NCBI GenBank assembly: GCA_963556495.2
Contig: OY747722.1
Coordinates: forward strand, 20,717,501 to 20,781,500
Source of the DNA: Valencia hispanica
Taxonomy: Eukaryota; Chordata; Actinopteri; Cyprinodontiformes; Valenciidae
Direction: 5' to 3'
Length of the DNA: 64,000 nt
Of the stretch, positions 1 through 12,309 are shown one piece after another. Made by a program: the position numbers and the translations under genes. The notes under the pieces were generated by a model. That model saw only the letters and a list, made by a program, of their open reading frames with translations, was not told the DNA's origin and did not search any database. How positions within the stretch are numbered: position 1 is the stretch's first letter; each line of letters opens with the position of its first letter.

Positions 1-30
1 GCTGCGCCGGCCGCATCGCTCGTGAGTTTC
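1..30 (+). other. CpG-rich edge with splice-donor-like GTGAGT (possible exon end)
   Basis: The first bases are rich in CpG dinucleotides, unlike the AT-rich sequence after them, and run into GTGAGT at about 21-26, a good match to a vertebrate splice donor. This could be the end of a first exon or the edge of a CpG island whose body lies left of the window. One frame is open through it (Ala-Ala-Pro-Ala-Ala-Ser-Leu) but it is too short to identify. A chance match is equally possible. Confidence 0.18.
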
Positions 31-828
31 GTTTCTTCTTTCTGCCCCCTTCTCTTTTAAAGGTTCTGAATGCTGCTTTTTATTAATGGCAGACATGATT
101 TATTTAGAGCTATATTTTATTTGGAGAAATGGCTATTGAATTCAAGTTGGAATTCAGATTTTCCTTTGAGAAGTACTTTTGAATTACGTTAATGCAAATT
201 GTATTTGTCTTCAGCAGCTTCCAGTCTGTGAAAGTCACCCCATGGAAGTCTGCATGTGACAAGTTGTTGAAGCCTTAAAGGTACGGTAAGCAAACAGTGT
301 CAGTTTTTTTTTTTTTTTTTTTTTGAAACAAAAAAGGGGAGCTCTTGACAAGTCATCGCTGGAATTGGTTTCACGCATGAACACTGCCTTTAAGACAAAA
401 AGCACCTCAGGAGATAATTACAGTGTCAAGAATACCATGCCAAGTGCCTCTCGATTGCCCAATATTTAGCTTTAATTAAATCAAAGCAGAAATGTAATTT
501 CTCCTGAGTAAGCTCTGCGCAGTGGATTCCCAGAAACATACAACATGGTTGACTAATGCACTTCCTTTGTTCCTGTCACATTGCCTATTGCTTGTTATGC
601 CCCCCCAAAGCCTTTGTGTCCTGAAGGTAAAGTAACTTACTGCTCTTTTGAGGAGGAAAAAAAATACAATAAAGGTGATTCCACCTTGCCTTACAGCTTC
701 TTACTCAGTCGGTGCGTTTAAACTGATGTAAAATACCCATAAACAACAGAGAAAACAACAGAGAATTGTGTCTGAAAGCAGTTCTATGTGATCTTAGAGG
801 AAATGGTATGGGGAGGCCAAGAGCAGGT
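31..828. other. Unique non-coding sequence, no gene seen
   Basis: AT-rich sequence with a T-run at about 306-324. I see no ORF of note, no RNA gene and no recognisable repeat. Confidence 0.5.
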
Positions 829-1180
829 GCAGTGCCTTGTGAAAATACTCATACTTGAATCACTCAAGCATACAAATATGCTTTGATCTAAATACTGTGG
901 GGAGGATGTCTTCAGGGTGACAGTGCAGTAATAGTTTTTCTTCACACATGTAGCCCAAAAAGCTTAAATTTGGTCTGATCAGACAAGAGTATCTTCTTCT
1001 ATAGGCCTCCTTTCAACTGTTGCTTTCTTCTCTCCCTTAATGGCCAGATTTGTGTTATTGTGTTATATATACGAACATTTGTCCCATTAGTGTATTCTCC
1101 CACCTGAGCTGCAGATCTCCGCAACTGCTCCAGAGTTACTATGGGCATATTGGTTGCTTCCCTGAATAATGTCACTTTTA
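829..1180 (-). mobile_element. Decayed Tc1-like transposon relic
   Basis: The stretch opens with a Tc1-type terminal-repeat remnant (CAGTGCCTTGT, 830-840). From about 900 it reads on the minus strand like the N-terminal half of a Tc1 transposase gene, with phrases for the 'leave/let the DNA be cut' region of this family recognisable but full of substitutions and stops. The middle and one end are deleted. It is non-functional. Recognition rests on similarity by eye to a very common fish Tc1 family. Confidence 0.6.
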
Positions 1181-2810
1181 ACCATAAGTAAAAAAATAGA
1201 GCCCATTATGCAGCTTGTTGCACTGGATACTAATACACAAAGCATTTTTCCAATATATTTTCCAATATATTCTAAGATTTTGCTCTGTGTTATTTGTTAT
1301 TTAATGTGTCAGTTCACAATTTTGCACTACTTTCTGTCGGTCCATCATTAAAACTCAAAATCAAACCAAATACATTAAAGTTCACGGTCTGTAGGTGAAT
1401 TTTGCCTTGCCTAATATTTTAATGCTCCTAATAATTGCTTGTAAATTGTATTTTAGTTACGTGTATCTTAGTAATTTGGGTTTTTATTCGCAACAGAATT
1501 GCCATTTAAGAAGCTAGAATAACTACACGTATATTTTAGACCAGTTTCATCTTAAATGCACAATACATGATTAGTATTTTATTTTGTCACATGAGCATTT
1601 TTCCTATTAGCAGAATTATGAACACGGGCAGAGTTGGAAGCATTATTCTATAAAGGTTCAAGCCAGTCCTACACAATTGAAAATGTTGAGTCGCTCACAG
1701 GGTGGAAAAAAAAAATCTTCTTTAGAAAATAATGAATGCATGCAAGTGTCTGCCTTTTTCTCCTCCAGACTAAGGAATTAAAAACAGCGTCTCTGTTTGG
1801 ACTGCAGTACAGAGGCTGTGGATGGCAAAAGGTCAACACAATATTAATATGGGCATTAATATTCCTAATGCAAACTCTCAGTGTTCCGAGTGTCAAAGTT
1901 TTGAGTGAGCTCAAAGTTTAATAAGACCTCCATGTGTGATCTTTGCTCGGCACTTGGTAAAGTTCAATACATGAGCACAGGTAGGTGAGCACACATACTT
2001 ATAGCTGGAGCATACAAACAGAGTAAGAGAGCCGCGCACACACACGCACACTAAAACTGTTAAGTGTGCTTTATGTCTGAATATTATGAATGCCTTTGAA
2101 GCGACTGATCAGCAAAGATGAAGATGGGGCTGTGGGGGTTTAATTGATTGTACGACAGTTTAAAATGTGCCTGAAGTGCAAAAATACTGAAAGGTTGTGT
2201 CAAGTGCTGGGGGATGTAATTACTGTTATGATCTGAGGAAGGATTTGTCTCTACAAATTCCTTATACTGCCAAAAATTGTATGTAAACAGCTGCTGAAAG
2301 TACCAAAAGAGGGGAACATTTTGCTTTTAATGTGCAGTGTTTGATACATTTTATGACTGATGCAGGAAATTACCGCTCAAGAAAGCAGGAGGGAATGGGA
2401 GGGACATTTTTAAATTTTTACTTACATTTTATCTGATATTGTTGTCGCGTGCCCATATTTAAGAAACGTTAAACTGAGTGTGTGCCTAATTAATTCAGTC
2501 CACACTTAAAAATTGTTTCACTTTGCAGCTGCAAATGTGCAATTAGCACAAGGATGTTTGCCAGCGACTGTGCAGATTAGGCAGAGATGCTTGATGGAAT
2601 TTTATTCAACTGTTCCTAATAATCCTAATGTCTATTAAACTGTCTATAGAAAAGGTAAGCAATTTTAAGCATATGTGGCTAAGACATCATCTTTTGAAAC
2701 CTTAAAAGCACAGGGCATCTCTGAGTTTTTGAAGAATTTCTTTTTGGAATAATTATATTGATTACTATAATTTTATAAAAATAATTTCTAGTAAAATTGA
2801 GATTAAAAGC
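1181..2810. other. Unique non-coding sequence with a CNE-like block near 2500-2640
   Basis: No convincing ORF or repeat. The block around 2500-2640 has balanced composition, several ATTA/TAAT homeodomain-type cores and a GCAATTAG-like motif (GTGCAATTAGC), which is typical of vertebrate conserved non-coding elements. The small ORFs near 1669-1921 overlap on both strands and look random. Confidence 0.4.
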
Positions 2811-3260
2811 TCACCTTGGGTAGATATATACTGCTGCCAGTAGAACTACTAAAAGGCAGCAAGTGTTAGGGGATGCTGTTTCCAACCATTTTATATACAT
2901 ACACAGTTTAATTTCTGCCCATTCGTTTTTGCAAAATAGCTCCATAGCTTGCAGATTGGTTGCTGAGGGTTGTTGTTCTGCTGGAAGATGACCCTCCATC
3001 TTCTGCCGTGTCTAACAAGTTTTAGTTCAGGATTGCTCTGTATTTAGCTCCATTCATATTTATTCATCTACTCTGACCAGCTTTCCTGTTCCTGCTGAAA
3101 AAAAGCATTCTACCACTTGATACTGCCAACACCATATTTCACAAGGATTGTGTGCTCAGGATCATTTTGGACATATTTTGTGACAAAAGCTTTGGGTCCA
3201 TTGTGCTTCTAGGTGTTTGTGATGCATTTTGTTCAATAATGTTCTCCATAAAAAAAAACT
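2811..3260 (-). mobile_element. Decayed Tc1-like transposon relic (transposase C-terminal half)
   Basis: On the minus strand the sequence matches, with many changes, the distal half of a fish Tc1-like transposase: the stretch around 3050-3130 corresponds to the region before the first catalytic Asp, and 2890-2960 to the C-terminal end. No frame is intact for more than about 60 codons and neither terminal repeat is visible. It is an old, truncated copy. Confidence 0.6.
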
Positions 3261-3549
3261 CTGAAGTTTTACAGAACAGCTGAATTTTTACTCAGATTGA
3301 ATGACACGCAGATCTGCTCTGTTATCTAATTGACATCTAAAGGCAATTTGTCGAAATTGATTTTATTAAGAGGTTTCAGAGTAAGAGGGAAATAGCAAAA
3401 CAGATTATTCCAATCATGTGGGCTTGTGCCCCCTAAATGATCGTAATCTGGTGGAAATGATTGGATATAACCGTATTAAACAAACAAGCATGACGTTTTA
3501 AATCCATCCTGAGATAAAGATAGTCAAACAGAATGATTGTGGCTTAGTT

Positions 3550-4445
3550 TTAATTTCAACCAGTTTCACTACATCAATATTCACTGTTGCATGGACAACA
3601 GCAACACCGCAACGTCACACAATTTACGGCAGGTGGGGAATTCAGACAACAAAGTAGTGAGCCGCTGCCTAATGGGCTAATGCAGGGCAAACGTGTCGCC
3701 TCACTAGAGCGAAAGTGTCTGCAGTATGAACATATTTTAAACTGGACAGCGAAGCAGCCACATGTAATGTGTGCAAATTGGGCATTTGCGTGATGGAAAA
3801 CACTGAGCTGCATTCAACACTGCCAATCTGATACACCACACTGAAAAAAACACTGAGCCAGCCGACACCGAAAGATGCGTTAAAAAAACAAGGAGAAATT
3901 GCCTAAGGACAGCGAAAATATTAAAAAGATTAGAGCCAAGACAGGCGGACTGATCGCACTGGATGACCAGCCGTTGTGTGTGGTTGCAAACCTTGGATTC
4001 TGCAATCTCCCGGAGCACCTGGAGTTACGGTGTAAGATTCCTTCTCATCACTACTTTACAGACACAGCTCTGCCGGGCATTCATAACAAACTATGTTACG
4101 ACCTGCTAGTTCTTTTATCAAAGGTGCCTGCTTTTGGGGATACCACAGACAAATGAAGTTTGTCTGTTTATCCGATGCCACTGCTAAGCTTTACTGCACA
4201 ATGGGTCGATTCAAGTTTTATTTACAACGTGCAATCTTGCATGCACAACACTTTAGCGAATTTCACACAATAGAGTATCATACACATAATAAGAAAAACT
4301 TAAAGAACAACTTGGATATGTTGTCCTTTTTCTGTTTATTATTTTAATGCATTTCGGAAGTATCCAATTGGGACTCGGTATCAGCAGATACTCAAAATGA
4401 AATGACTCAAACACATTTGGTACCGGTGTTGGTACCAAATGTGCT
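3550..4445 (+). pseudogene. hAT (ZBED-type) transposase relic
   Basis: A short open stretch at 3899-4156 contains residues characteristic of ZBED-like hAT transposases just after the BED finger: an ALDDQPL motif, then V..LGF..L.EHLE.R and IPS..YFTD..LP. In this family the segment links the zinc finger to the RNase H-like core. Upstream, around 3740-3800, a Cys-x2-Cys pair and a following His-like position look like what is left of the BED finger, in a broken frame. The catalytic core and C-terminal dimerisation region are absent. The tail at about 4370-4445 has the TATC..CAGATACTCAAAA style found near hAT ends and includes a palindrome (4413-4442). It is dead; the exact subfamily is uncertain. 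Confidence 0.6.
4413..4442. repeat. Perfect 12-bp inverted repeat centred on KpnI-like cores
   Basis: Arms ACATTTGGTACC (4413-4424) and GGTACCAAATGT (4431-4442) are separated by six bases. It lies at the tail of the hAT relic and may be part of its subterminal region. Confidence 0.7.
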
Positions 4446-6957
4446 TGGGTAGTTAGATCTGATTGGGGTCTATGCTTGCTTAATAAGCCATATTGCATGA
4501 TTGGCTAGATGCTGACATTACACTACATGATTGGCTGGACGTTAGCACGTTGACGTACTATGCAGTTTTTCTTTAAGAATTTTATTGAACAAATAGCAAG
4601 TTGTCCTAGGGGACCTGTTACCTCTCCATCCCACTCTTGATAGATGGATGGAAAAAAATAAAGAATTTATTCTTCATCTTCAGAATGATGAACTCAAGTA
4701 AAGTACACTGTAGTTTGTGGTTGTAGTGTGTAATGGTTCAAGGTATGTACACACTTCTGCAAGGTACTGTATGTTAAGGAGGTTCCATTTCCAAGATCTT
4801 GAGAAGAAATAGTCCAAGAAAAAAGTGGACAAATTAAATACACTCAAAGAAACAAAGACTCACACTCAGTCATCAAGCTTGGGTAGACTGTTTTTTTTAT
4901 TTATAATTTTTTGTCAAAGCAGTTGCTCGGGTGACGCTTCACAGATCGCGCTGACCTTCCACAATTTCCAACCGTCAATCTAAATGGGAGCCCCTTATCT
5001 CATACTCTCCCCCCACTCACACCCCTTCCTTTGTAGATGTGCACATCTTTTTATTCTAAATCCAGTCATTATTGTTCCTCTCCACTGGCCAGCAGGAAAA
5101 GCCCTTCTGAAGTTGGAGAGTTAATTGAGCATGTCTCTCTCTTTCTCCGTCTCCTTCTTGCTACTGCTGCCGGCATTGAACGGTTGCAGTGCCCCCACTG
5201 ACGTCTGACTGCTCGACTTGCTGGGCTATCCTTTCTTTCTGCTCAACGCGCTCACCCAGATTGCCGGTGCAGGGCCTGACTGAGTACGTCTTGTCGGCCG
5301 GACTTTACTTGAGCATTCATGTCTTGGGTGCTGCAGCGTACGCTCATTACAGAGAGAGAAGTGTCAGAACTGGGGGAGACCAGCTGGCTAAGGCTTCTCT
5401 AATGTAATCTGGACATAGAACTTTTTCCTCCTTAATGATATGAAACCTGACTTCATTTTAACTGGTGCCCTGTCAGGCCTAACGGCTTGAAGTTAGAAGA
5501 ACATACAGTCCCCTGCTTTTCAGAAAGGAAGATAAAACCTACCCCAAAGTGCTTTAATTGCACATCTTTTGTGGAATTCGGATCAAGCAATCTTAAAACT
5601 TGATGCGACTGCATCAAGCAATCTTAAACGGAGTACAGTGTTACCCAGGCAACAATTAAACACACATCGAATAGATTCCGATTTATCTCTGAACCGTTTA
5701 AAGTCTAATCAGAAATCTCTGACTCGCTCCTTGGGGGAACCAAAGGTGAAACCAGTTATCTGCCATTATTTGGTTTAAAACATTCCCAGCAGTATCCAAC
5801 ATCTCAGTCTATTTGATTCACTTTGAGCACGTCTCTCTCCTGGATGCATTCATCCTCCCTAAACTCCTGAGTTGGAGTGGTTCGCCTCAGGCAGAGGAAG
5901 CAATAATGTGAACCCTGGAGAGCTATTCAGAGTGAAGAGGAGAGTGGAGAGGAGCCTCCTCCGCTGTTCTCCTCCAGCGGGCCGTTTGGGAGGCTAAACG
6001 GCGCAGATATCCCTTATTAAACCATCTGGCTGATGCTAATTAGATTATCAGTGATAAAGAGAAGGAGTTTTCTTTGTACATTTTAATGAGATAATGTGTC
6101 AGGCAATTGCGAGGAGAAGCAGCATTTTTTTTTTCTCCGAGTGCAGAAGCTCTACAGGTGAAAGTGTACGAGAGGGAACAGATGCAGTGGAATGATTAAT
6201 AGTGCTTATCTGGAAACATCTTGCCTACATAAGGGGAAACAGAGATTTGGAGTGTAAAATTATATGCTTTTCGTGATTTCTTTATCTTATAATCTAGGGC
6301 AAAATATTCTTTTAGCACTGACATTGGTAAGTGAGCACTGATGCTAGTCACAGAGCAGTTTTGCTGCTCAACACCAAAGCACGACCCAAGGAAATTTCAG
6401 TTACAAAGACCATTTACAAGACAAGAAATAAAAAGATCCAATATAATGCTATGTTACAGTTTTAATTATTTATTTATTTACATTTTTCTTTTAAAGAAAG
6501 GATAAAAATACACAAAAAAGACCCCAACTGCATACGACTTCCTGCCCCAGACTCCAATGGACAAAAAGGCCTCCATCTTCAGTAAGGATACTTCATGACC
6601 AAAAGCCTCAGTCTCAAAATATTCCTCATTTTCTAATACTTTCAAGTGGGTGTTCGTGTTTTTGATATCACAGATCCTACTTACTGTCTTGAAACAACTC
6701 AGGCAGTTCATGCCAGTGCTGTTTTATTAACCTTTAAGCCGAGGATTTCCTACCGGGAAGTAAAGAGGGATGGCGTGGGGCTTTGTTTGCACTAGAGAAC
6801 TCAGGTGTACCACAGGGCTCTCACCCCTTGTAGATTGCTGACGTCAGTTCACCTCAAACCTCTGCCACTGTAATTGCAGCCAACTTGTCTGTTGATGCAT
6901 ACCATGGGCAACCATGAGGCTTTCTAACAGTCAATTTGTGAACCACATATGGTTGGG
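4446..6957. other. Mostly unique sequence; CNE-like block at 5930-6130
   Basis: A pair of imperfect direct repeats (CATGATTGGCTAGATG near 4495 and CATGATTGGCTGGACG near 4527) follows the hAT relic. A 72-codon ORF at 5189-5407 lies in a GC-richer patch but resembles nothing I know. The region 5930-6130 is non-repetitive, with GGCTAAACGG, TAATTAGATTA and TTTTAATGAG-type motifs, and looks like a developmental enhancer. No gene seen. Confidence 0.4.
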
Positions 6958-7005
6958 ATTTTTACATTATTAAGCTGTAATCATACAGCTTAATAATGTA
7001 AAAAT
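6958..7005. repeat. Perfect 22-bp-arm hairpin
   Basis: Arms 6958-6979 and 6984-7005 are exact reverse complements separated by the four bases ATCA. AT-rich. It lies five bases from a second, longer hairpin. Confidence 0.85.
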
Positions 7006-7009
7006 AAAA

Positions 7010-7130
7010 GCACTCTTGATAAAATTGGGCTTTGAAAACTGAATTCATTGCAAGTCATTCCTGCTGTGATGGCAAAACAGGAATGACTTGCAATGAATTC
7101 AGTTTCAAAGCCCAATTTTATCAAGAGTGC
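7010..7130. repeat. Long near-perfect hairpin (53-54 bp arms, 14-nt loop)
   Basis: Arm 7010-7063 and arm 7078-7130 are reverse complements except for one extra A in the left arm; the loop is about 7064-7077. Such a match implies recent origin or continuing correction. It could be a short foldback element, a templated repair scar, or a transcript-forming hairpin. No terminal repeat or target duplication is evident outside it. Confidence 0.85.
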
Positions 7131-10100
7131 ACTCAGTAAAATATACAGTCATTAAATAAATTAGATAATTGAAAACTTAATTTATAACAGAAACTTAACT
7201 AAGTTAAACATATTATGTAGATTGTGTACAGACTGTTTTTTTTCAAGCCTTTATTTCTGTTAATTCTGATTTTATGCTTACAGCTAAAATAAAATGCATA
7301 ATGTATAATTTAAATTTTGGATCATACCAATTAAAAAATGCATACAGAAATTTGGAATTAAGTAAGTTTAATACCTGCTTAAAAGTTTTTATTTTTTGCT
7401 ACTTTTAAACAGGCCTCATCAGAATACATTTTCTATTTTATTGAACATGACTGTATACACCAAAGACTGGAAATTTACCCTTAAGCCCAGTTATGCCAAA
7501 TGTTGCATATTTGTCTCATACTAAATTTATATTTATTCTGGGGAGCTATATTTAAATAGACAATCTGTATTGTACAGATCTACAGGTACAATCTGTGTTA
7601 GCTTCATCTTGACAGTTAAACAGTTTTCTTACATATTGTTGCATAATTTTATTGTAAGTAAGCGCTTGATACCATTTATTTCACATGAATAATAGCATTC
7701 TATATGATTATCCTAATTCGAGATCAAACTCTGGAAACATGTTATATATTATTTATATTATTAATATTTACCTGCCCCCTCTTTAGTGTGCTAAAAAAAT
7801 GTAATGATCTAATACACCCACACTCTAATAATTGCTTACAATAGCATTCCTTACCAACATAAGTCATTATTTATTCTGAAACCAAGCAGTTATTTAAAAA
7901 GCAGCCAGTGATTACATAGTAATTTGAGAAAGGAGATGATGCACTGTCAAATTTCCTGAGTGAAAGATCATTGGTGGCGAGACAAGAGCAGAAATTCAAA
8001 GTTGTAAAAAAGTATACATTTATTTTGTGGTTTACGTAAACATTTTATTGATTTTACACTGACTGAAATTTTTAGAAGGTAGTTAGACTGTGAATGCTTT
8101 ACGTGCTCAGTTATCCGTTAGTGTTTCACTCTGAATGATGCACTGCCTCTTATCTGCATTTTACTTTGGCTTCAGTGTAAATAAGTACCCAATATAAACA
8201 TCAGTTACAGGTTCAGACAATAGTGTTGGCATAAACCACTATGACGTTTGGAGAATAATATAGTTTAAAGATGGTAGAAAAAACACAGGAGGGCGAGCAA
8301 ACAGAAAACTACTCTCTGGAAAACCTAAATATTTATGACCTGCTGCTTCATGGAGTTTCACATTTACATCCAAGAACAACAAGACATTTGGTCAGGCTGG
8401 TGTCAGCTGCAGCTATTCACTGCAGAGCTACATTATTTTGAAGGTGTTGAGGAACTTCTAATTAGTCATCCATGACTTTCAGCTTTCACAAAGTGGTAAT
8501 ATTGCATGACACAGAGGCCCAGTTCTGTTAGGCTCTCTTCAAAATGGGAAAAGCATGACATTTAACTGAAGCAAATGTGTGTAGGTCCTCACATCATGAA
8601 TGAGCTAAAAGAAAATAGCTACTTGTCTAAACTTTGCTTTCATTCACAGTCAGAGCAATAATGAAGCAGTTTAAAAAACCTCAAACTTTGGCCACTGAGG
8701 CTGAACATGGACTGGATTTTGTCTTGCCATTACACATAGTCAAGCAAATATGAACAGATAAAAGAATATTCTCCATAGATCGCCGTTAAGAGAACTGCAG
8801 CACGTTTTAGTGTGGAACAAGGTTGGCGTAGAAATAGGATTTATTTATGGCATTAAATAAACATTTTTACCAAGGGTGCAAATAATTGGTTAGGGAACTC
8901 CATGTCAATGTTAGTTTTCTCCAATTTTGCAACACTAATGCAAACATTCGCAATCAATAAGATGCTCTTAACTGTTAAATTTAGTCAAATTGAATATTTA
9001 TGTCCAGCACATCTCATTGCCTATTTAGTCCACTCAGAAGAAGAAGAAAAAAGTCCTCAGACACATATGCAGATAGATTTAAAGGCCTAAGGAGGTCTCC
9101 CAGACTCTTGCTTCTAATGAGAGTGAGGAGGGAGGGTATTGATTAAGTCTGTCACCAGAGAAGAACATAAAAGTACACATTCAATAAAGGACTTCATACC
9201 CCGTTTGGCTAGTGTAAAGGTTAAGTGCTGCAGAATATCGCAAAGATCAATAATTGTCTGCAACTTCATGTATGGTCCACTATCACCGAAGTCAGATAAG
9301 AGATGCCACAGGAGGTTTGTGGGATTTGGTAGGTTCTATTTGACAGACCACTTTGCAACTCCCTCACCAAGTAAGGACAGTTGTTCCAAGCCATCACACA
9401 TTGTGAGTGAGGAAATTAGCTCGTATTAGGCTTCAATAAACTACTGTTTGGGTTAAACTGATGCATATTCTGCCACTTAGAATAAATAAACTCAATATTC
9501 CTATGGTAATAGAAAATTAAGCTCCTTAAGCAAGACAAATGAAAGGTTTGCAGCACAGAGAAACAAATTTGGCTGGTTAATTAAACAGCAGTGGAGGATG
9601 CAACCGACTACAACTGTAATTATGCGCTGTGGTTTCTTGAAAACAAGGCAACAGCGTGCAATGGATAAAGCCTTAGGAGGCCAGGAACAGCTCTAAACAA
9701 GCAATTTGTCCTCTTTAACTGCCTCTTACAACAAAGAAGGACTGCATTGAATCCAACAGGTACATTTTTTTTAATTATAGTTGAAATCATTTGCCACTCG
9801 CACTTATACTGGCGTGAACAACAACAAGCTCTTCAGATACAATTTATGTATATTTGACATTAAATCTCTAGTAAAAAAAATTTGACCTGCTGAAACATAT
9901 TTGGTACTTTGTCTTTAAGAATTGTAATTAACAGCATAAAATTTTTTTTTACATCTTTCTGCTGTGAGTACTGGCAATGTCACACTGTGCGTGTGAGAGC
10001 AGCTGCTTTTTTGATATTTGTTTTCTGAACAAACAGAAACAGAGAATTAAGACCCATAGTTTACCTCAGATTTCCAAACCACTTCCAAAATCTACAATTA

Positions 10101-10224
10101 CAGCTATTTCTATGATAAATAGGGTCTGAAAGCTCAGAAAGGTAAACTGGAGCAGCTCTGCTATGATATGTTCTTCCTGATATCAGCTTCGGCTGAATTA
10201 ATCTTTGGTCAGCCTGGTACAAAA
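7131..10224. other. Long AT-rich unique stretch, no gene seen
   Basis: I see no exon, RNA gene or convincing transposon. ORFs of 62 codons (8902-9090) and 96 codons (9139-9429) have no recognisable motif and no codon bias; I treat them as chance. Two A-runs (near 9874 and 10220) are the only simple repeats. Confidence 0.45.
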
Positions 10225-10390
10225 AAAAAAATTAGGTACGAAAAGGTGATGGAACAAAATGACCAGCACCCACCAAAGCCTAGCTCTTATTTATTTCACC
10301 TTTATTTAACTAGGTAAACTATTATTGAGATTAGAAACATACTATCCAAGGGTGACATGCCCAAGATCGAAAGGGTGACAAAAAAACCTT
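10225..10390. repeat. Probable interspersed-repeat fragment (TTTATTTAAC.AGGTAAA type)
   Basis: The phrase CACCTTTATTTAACTAGGTA, followed by ATTGAGATTA and CCAAGGGTGAC, matches the wording of a repeat seen widely in fish genomes, but I cannot assign it to a class. No coding capacity. Confidence 0.35.
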
Positions 10391-12309
10391 ACGTGACAAA
10401 AGTTACTCAATAGGACAAAAAGAAAATTACACAACCCAGTAAAAATGTACAAGTCAATTAATAAAAACAAGTACATTAAGTGAAATTAGTCTCAAAAGTG
10501 TAAAAGTCTGGGCTGGGCATCTAGATATTCCTCTCACCCCATTATGAGGAGACAAGCGCCTCCTTATCTAACCCCTGACTACCTTAGTCTTTTATCCGGT
10601 CTGGAGGAAGTATTCAAAAACTAGAGAAGCAAATGCTTAGTTTGTGCATTTAATAAAAGATCAAGCCCTAGTACAAAAGTTCTCTATTAGAAAAACAGAC
10701 AAGGGAGAGATAGGAACGGCCGTTGGCTTTCTACGTCTCCCGTGAGCGAGCAGCAGCAAGAAGCTCCGACTTCCTCCCGTCTTGTTGCTTTGTGACAGCT
10801 AATGGCTCCGCCTGCAACCTGGTTACTTCCAGATTCTTCTTCTGGACCTCTGCTCCCCCTGATCTCCCCCTCTATGTAAACACTATTACTCGCCTATTGA
10901 ATGTAACACTACTATGCATCCTCCTACTATCAAATATACAATACACTGTTCTACAATATCCTGCAAAAGGAATTTAGTTTTTAAAAGCACTAATCTAAAT
11001 CAGTTTTCCAGTTGATGTGCTCCTCATTTCTGTAGCAGCTTGAATCAACAGCCAACAAGCCACCACAGAAGTTGTTTAAATACTTAATTCTTAAACACCT
11101 ACGTGATACTGATAACTGCTACTTTGAGTGTTCTTGCAGAAAGAGCTTCCACACGAAAGGATCCACACCTAGTACTGAGGGATTTTGCCCCAACTGATTG
11201 TAAAGGGATTTTTGAGTTGCCAACTGTTCAGGTAACCTCTAAATTGACCTCTCACGTTTACCAAGAGATTCTTTGGTGCATTGTCACTGTAAACGGCCAT
11301 GTGGTGAGATTAAATAAGGACCAAATCAACCGTCGAAACCTAATGCTGAAAAACAGGGAAATAAATAAACTATGCATTTGAATTTAGTAAAACATAATGA
11401 AGGGCAGGCTTTGCACCATGGAGTGGCCTTACTCTGAAAGTGCAATTAATTGCACTTCCCTGCTGTGAGGTGTGAAGACCTGTTCCTTGCGGACATATTT
11501 TCTTTCAGACTCTTAAATATTCTATTAATTGATAATGTGAATACCCTTCGGGTTTACAGGATCTCTGACACGTACTCTGGCTATAAATTCAGTCGAAAAC
11601 TGACGGCTGAAACACCTAAGAGCCTGCAAAAAACATCTGAATTTGCTCCCTTCTACTGAACCCCAACAGTTTGGATGTGAACTTATTTGGGATCACATCC
11701 ACTGTGTTTTTATTGGAATATCAACTGAACATACAAGTTATGGGATATGCATTTGTCCTAACCCCATATAAATATTGTGGAATGTTAGGAATAAGACACA
11801 GTTGGTTGTTGCCAACAATGAAGATAAATAGATGGATCTATTTAGGCTTTAATTTATTTTGTTAAAATGTCAATTTCTGCAGCTGTTTTAATTTACTGAT
11901 ATGTTTATGTCTGCTCTCATTGCTTAATCAGCCATTCCAAATCTGTTTATCATCACCTAAAGACTGAATTAATGAAAAATGACTATCACTGTTAGAAGAC
12001 AGATGACCAATTTGTGACTATGACAGCAAAAACTTAACTCAGCATATGTAATAATTAAATGGGGGCATACACATAAAACCTGCAGACATCTAAATATGAG
12101 ATGTGGGAGATCCTCTGAACTGCATCTGATCTCGCAGCTCCGACATGTGGCTCTGATTGGATGAACAGATGTCTTTGCATAGGTTTTTTTTAAGCTCGGC
12201 AATTTTTCAGGGGGGGGGTTCCAAATAATGCCGCTAAACAAAATGCAGCTAGGAAAAAAAAGAGGATTTCCTGAGTTGCTCACTTGTGCAAATTTCCTAC
12301 ATATTTTTA
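10391..12309. other. Non-coding stretch, no gene seen
   Basis: A GC-richer patch at 10700-10880 carries an 84-codon ORF (10723-10977) without recognisable features; with the CTCCCGTGAGCGAGCAGC wording it could be the edge of an unclassified repeat. The rest is AT-rich, with small chance ORFs only. Confidence 0.35.

Noticed and set aside
4721..4770. CTTCTGCAAGGTACTGTATG as a Tc1 end
   Set aside because: Resembles a Tc1 terminus but I found no transposase or partner end nearby.
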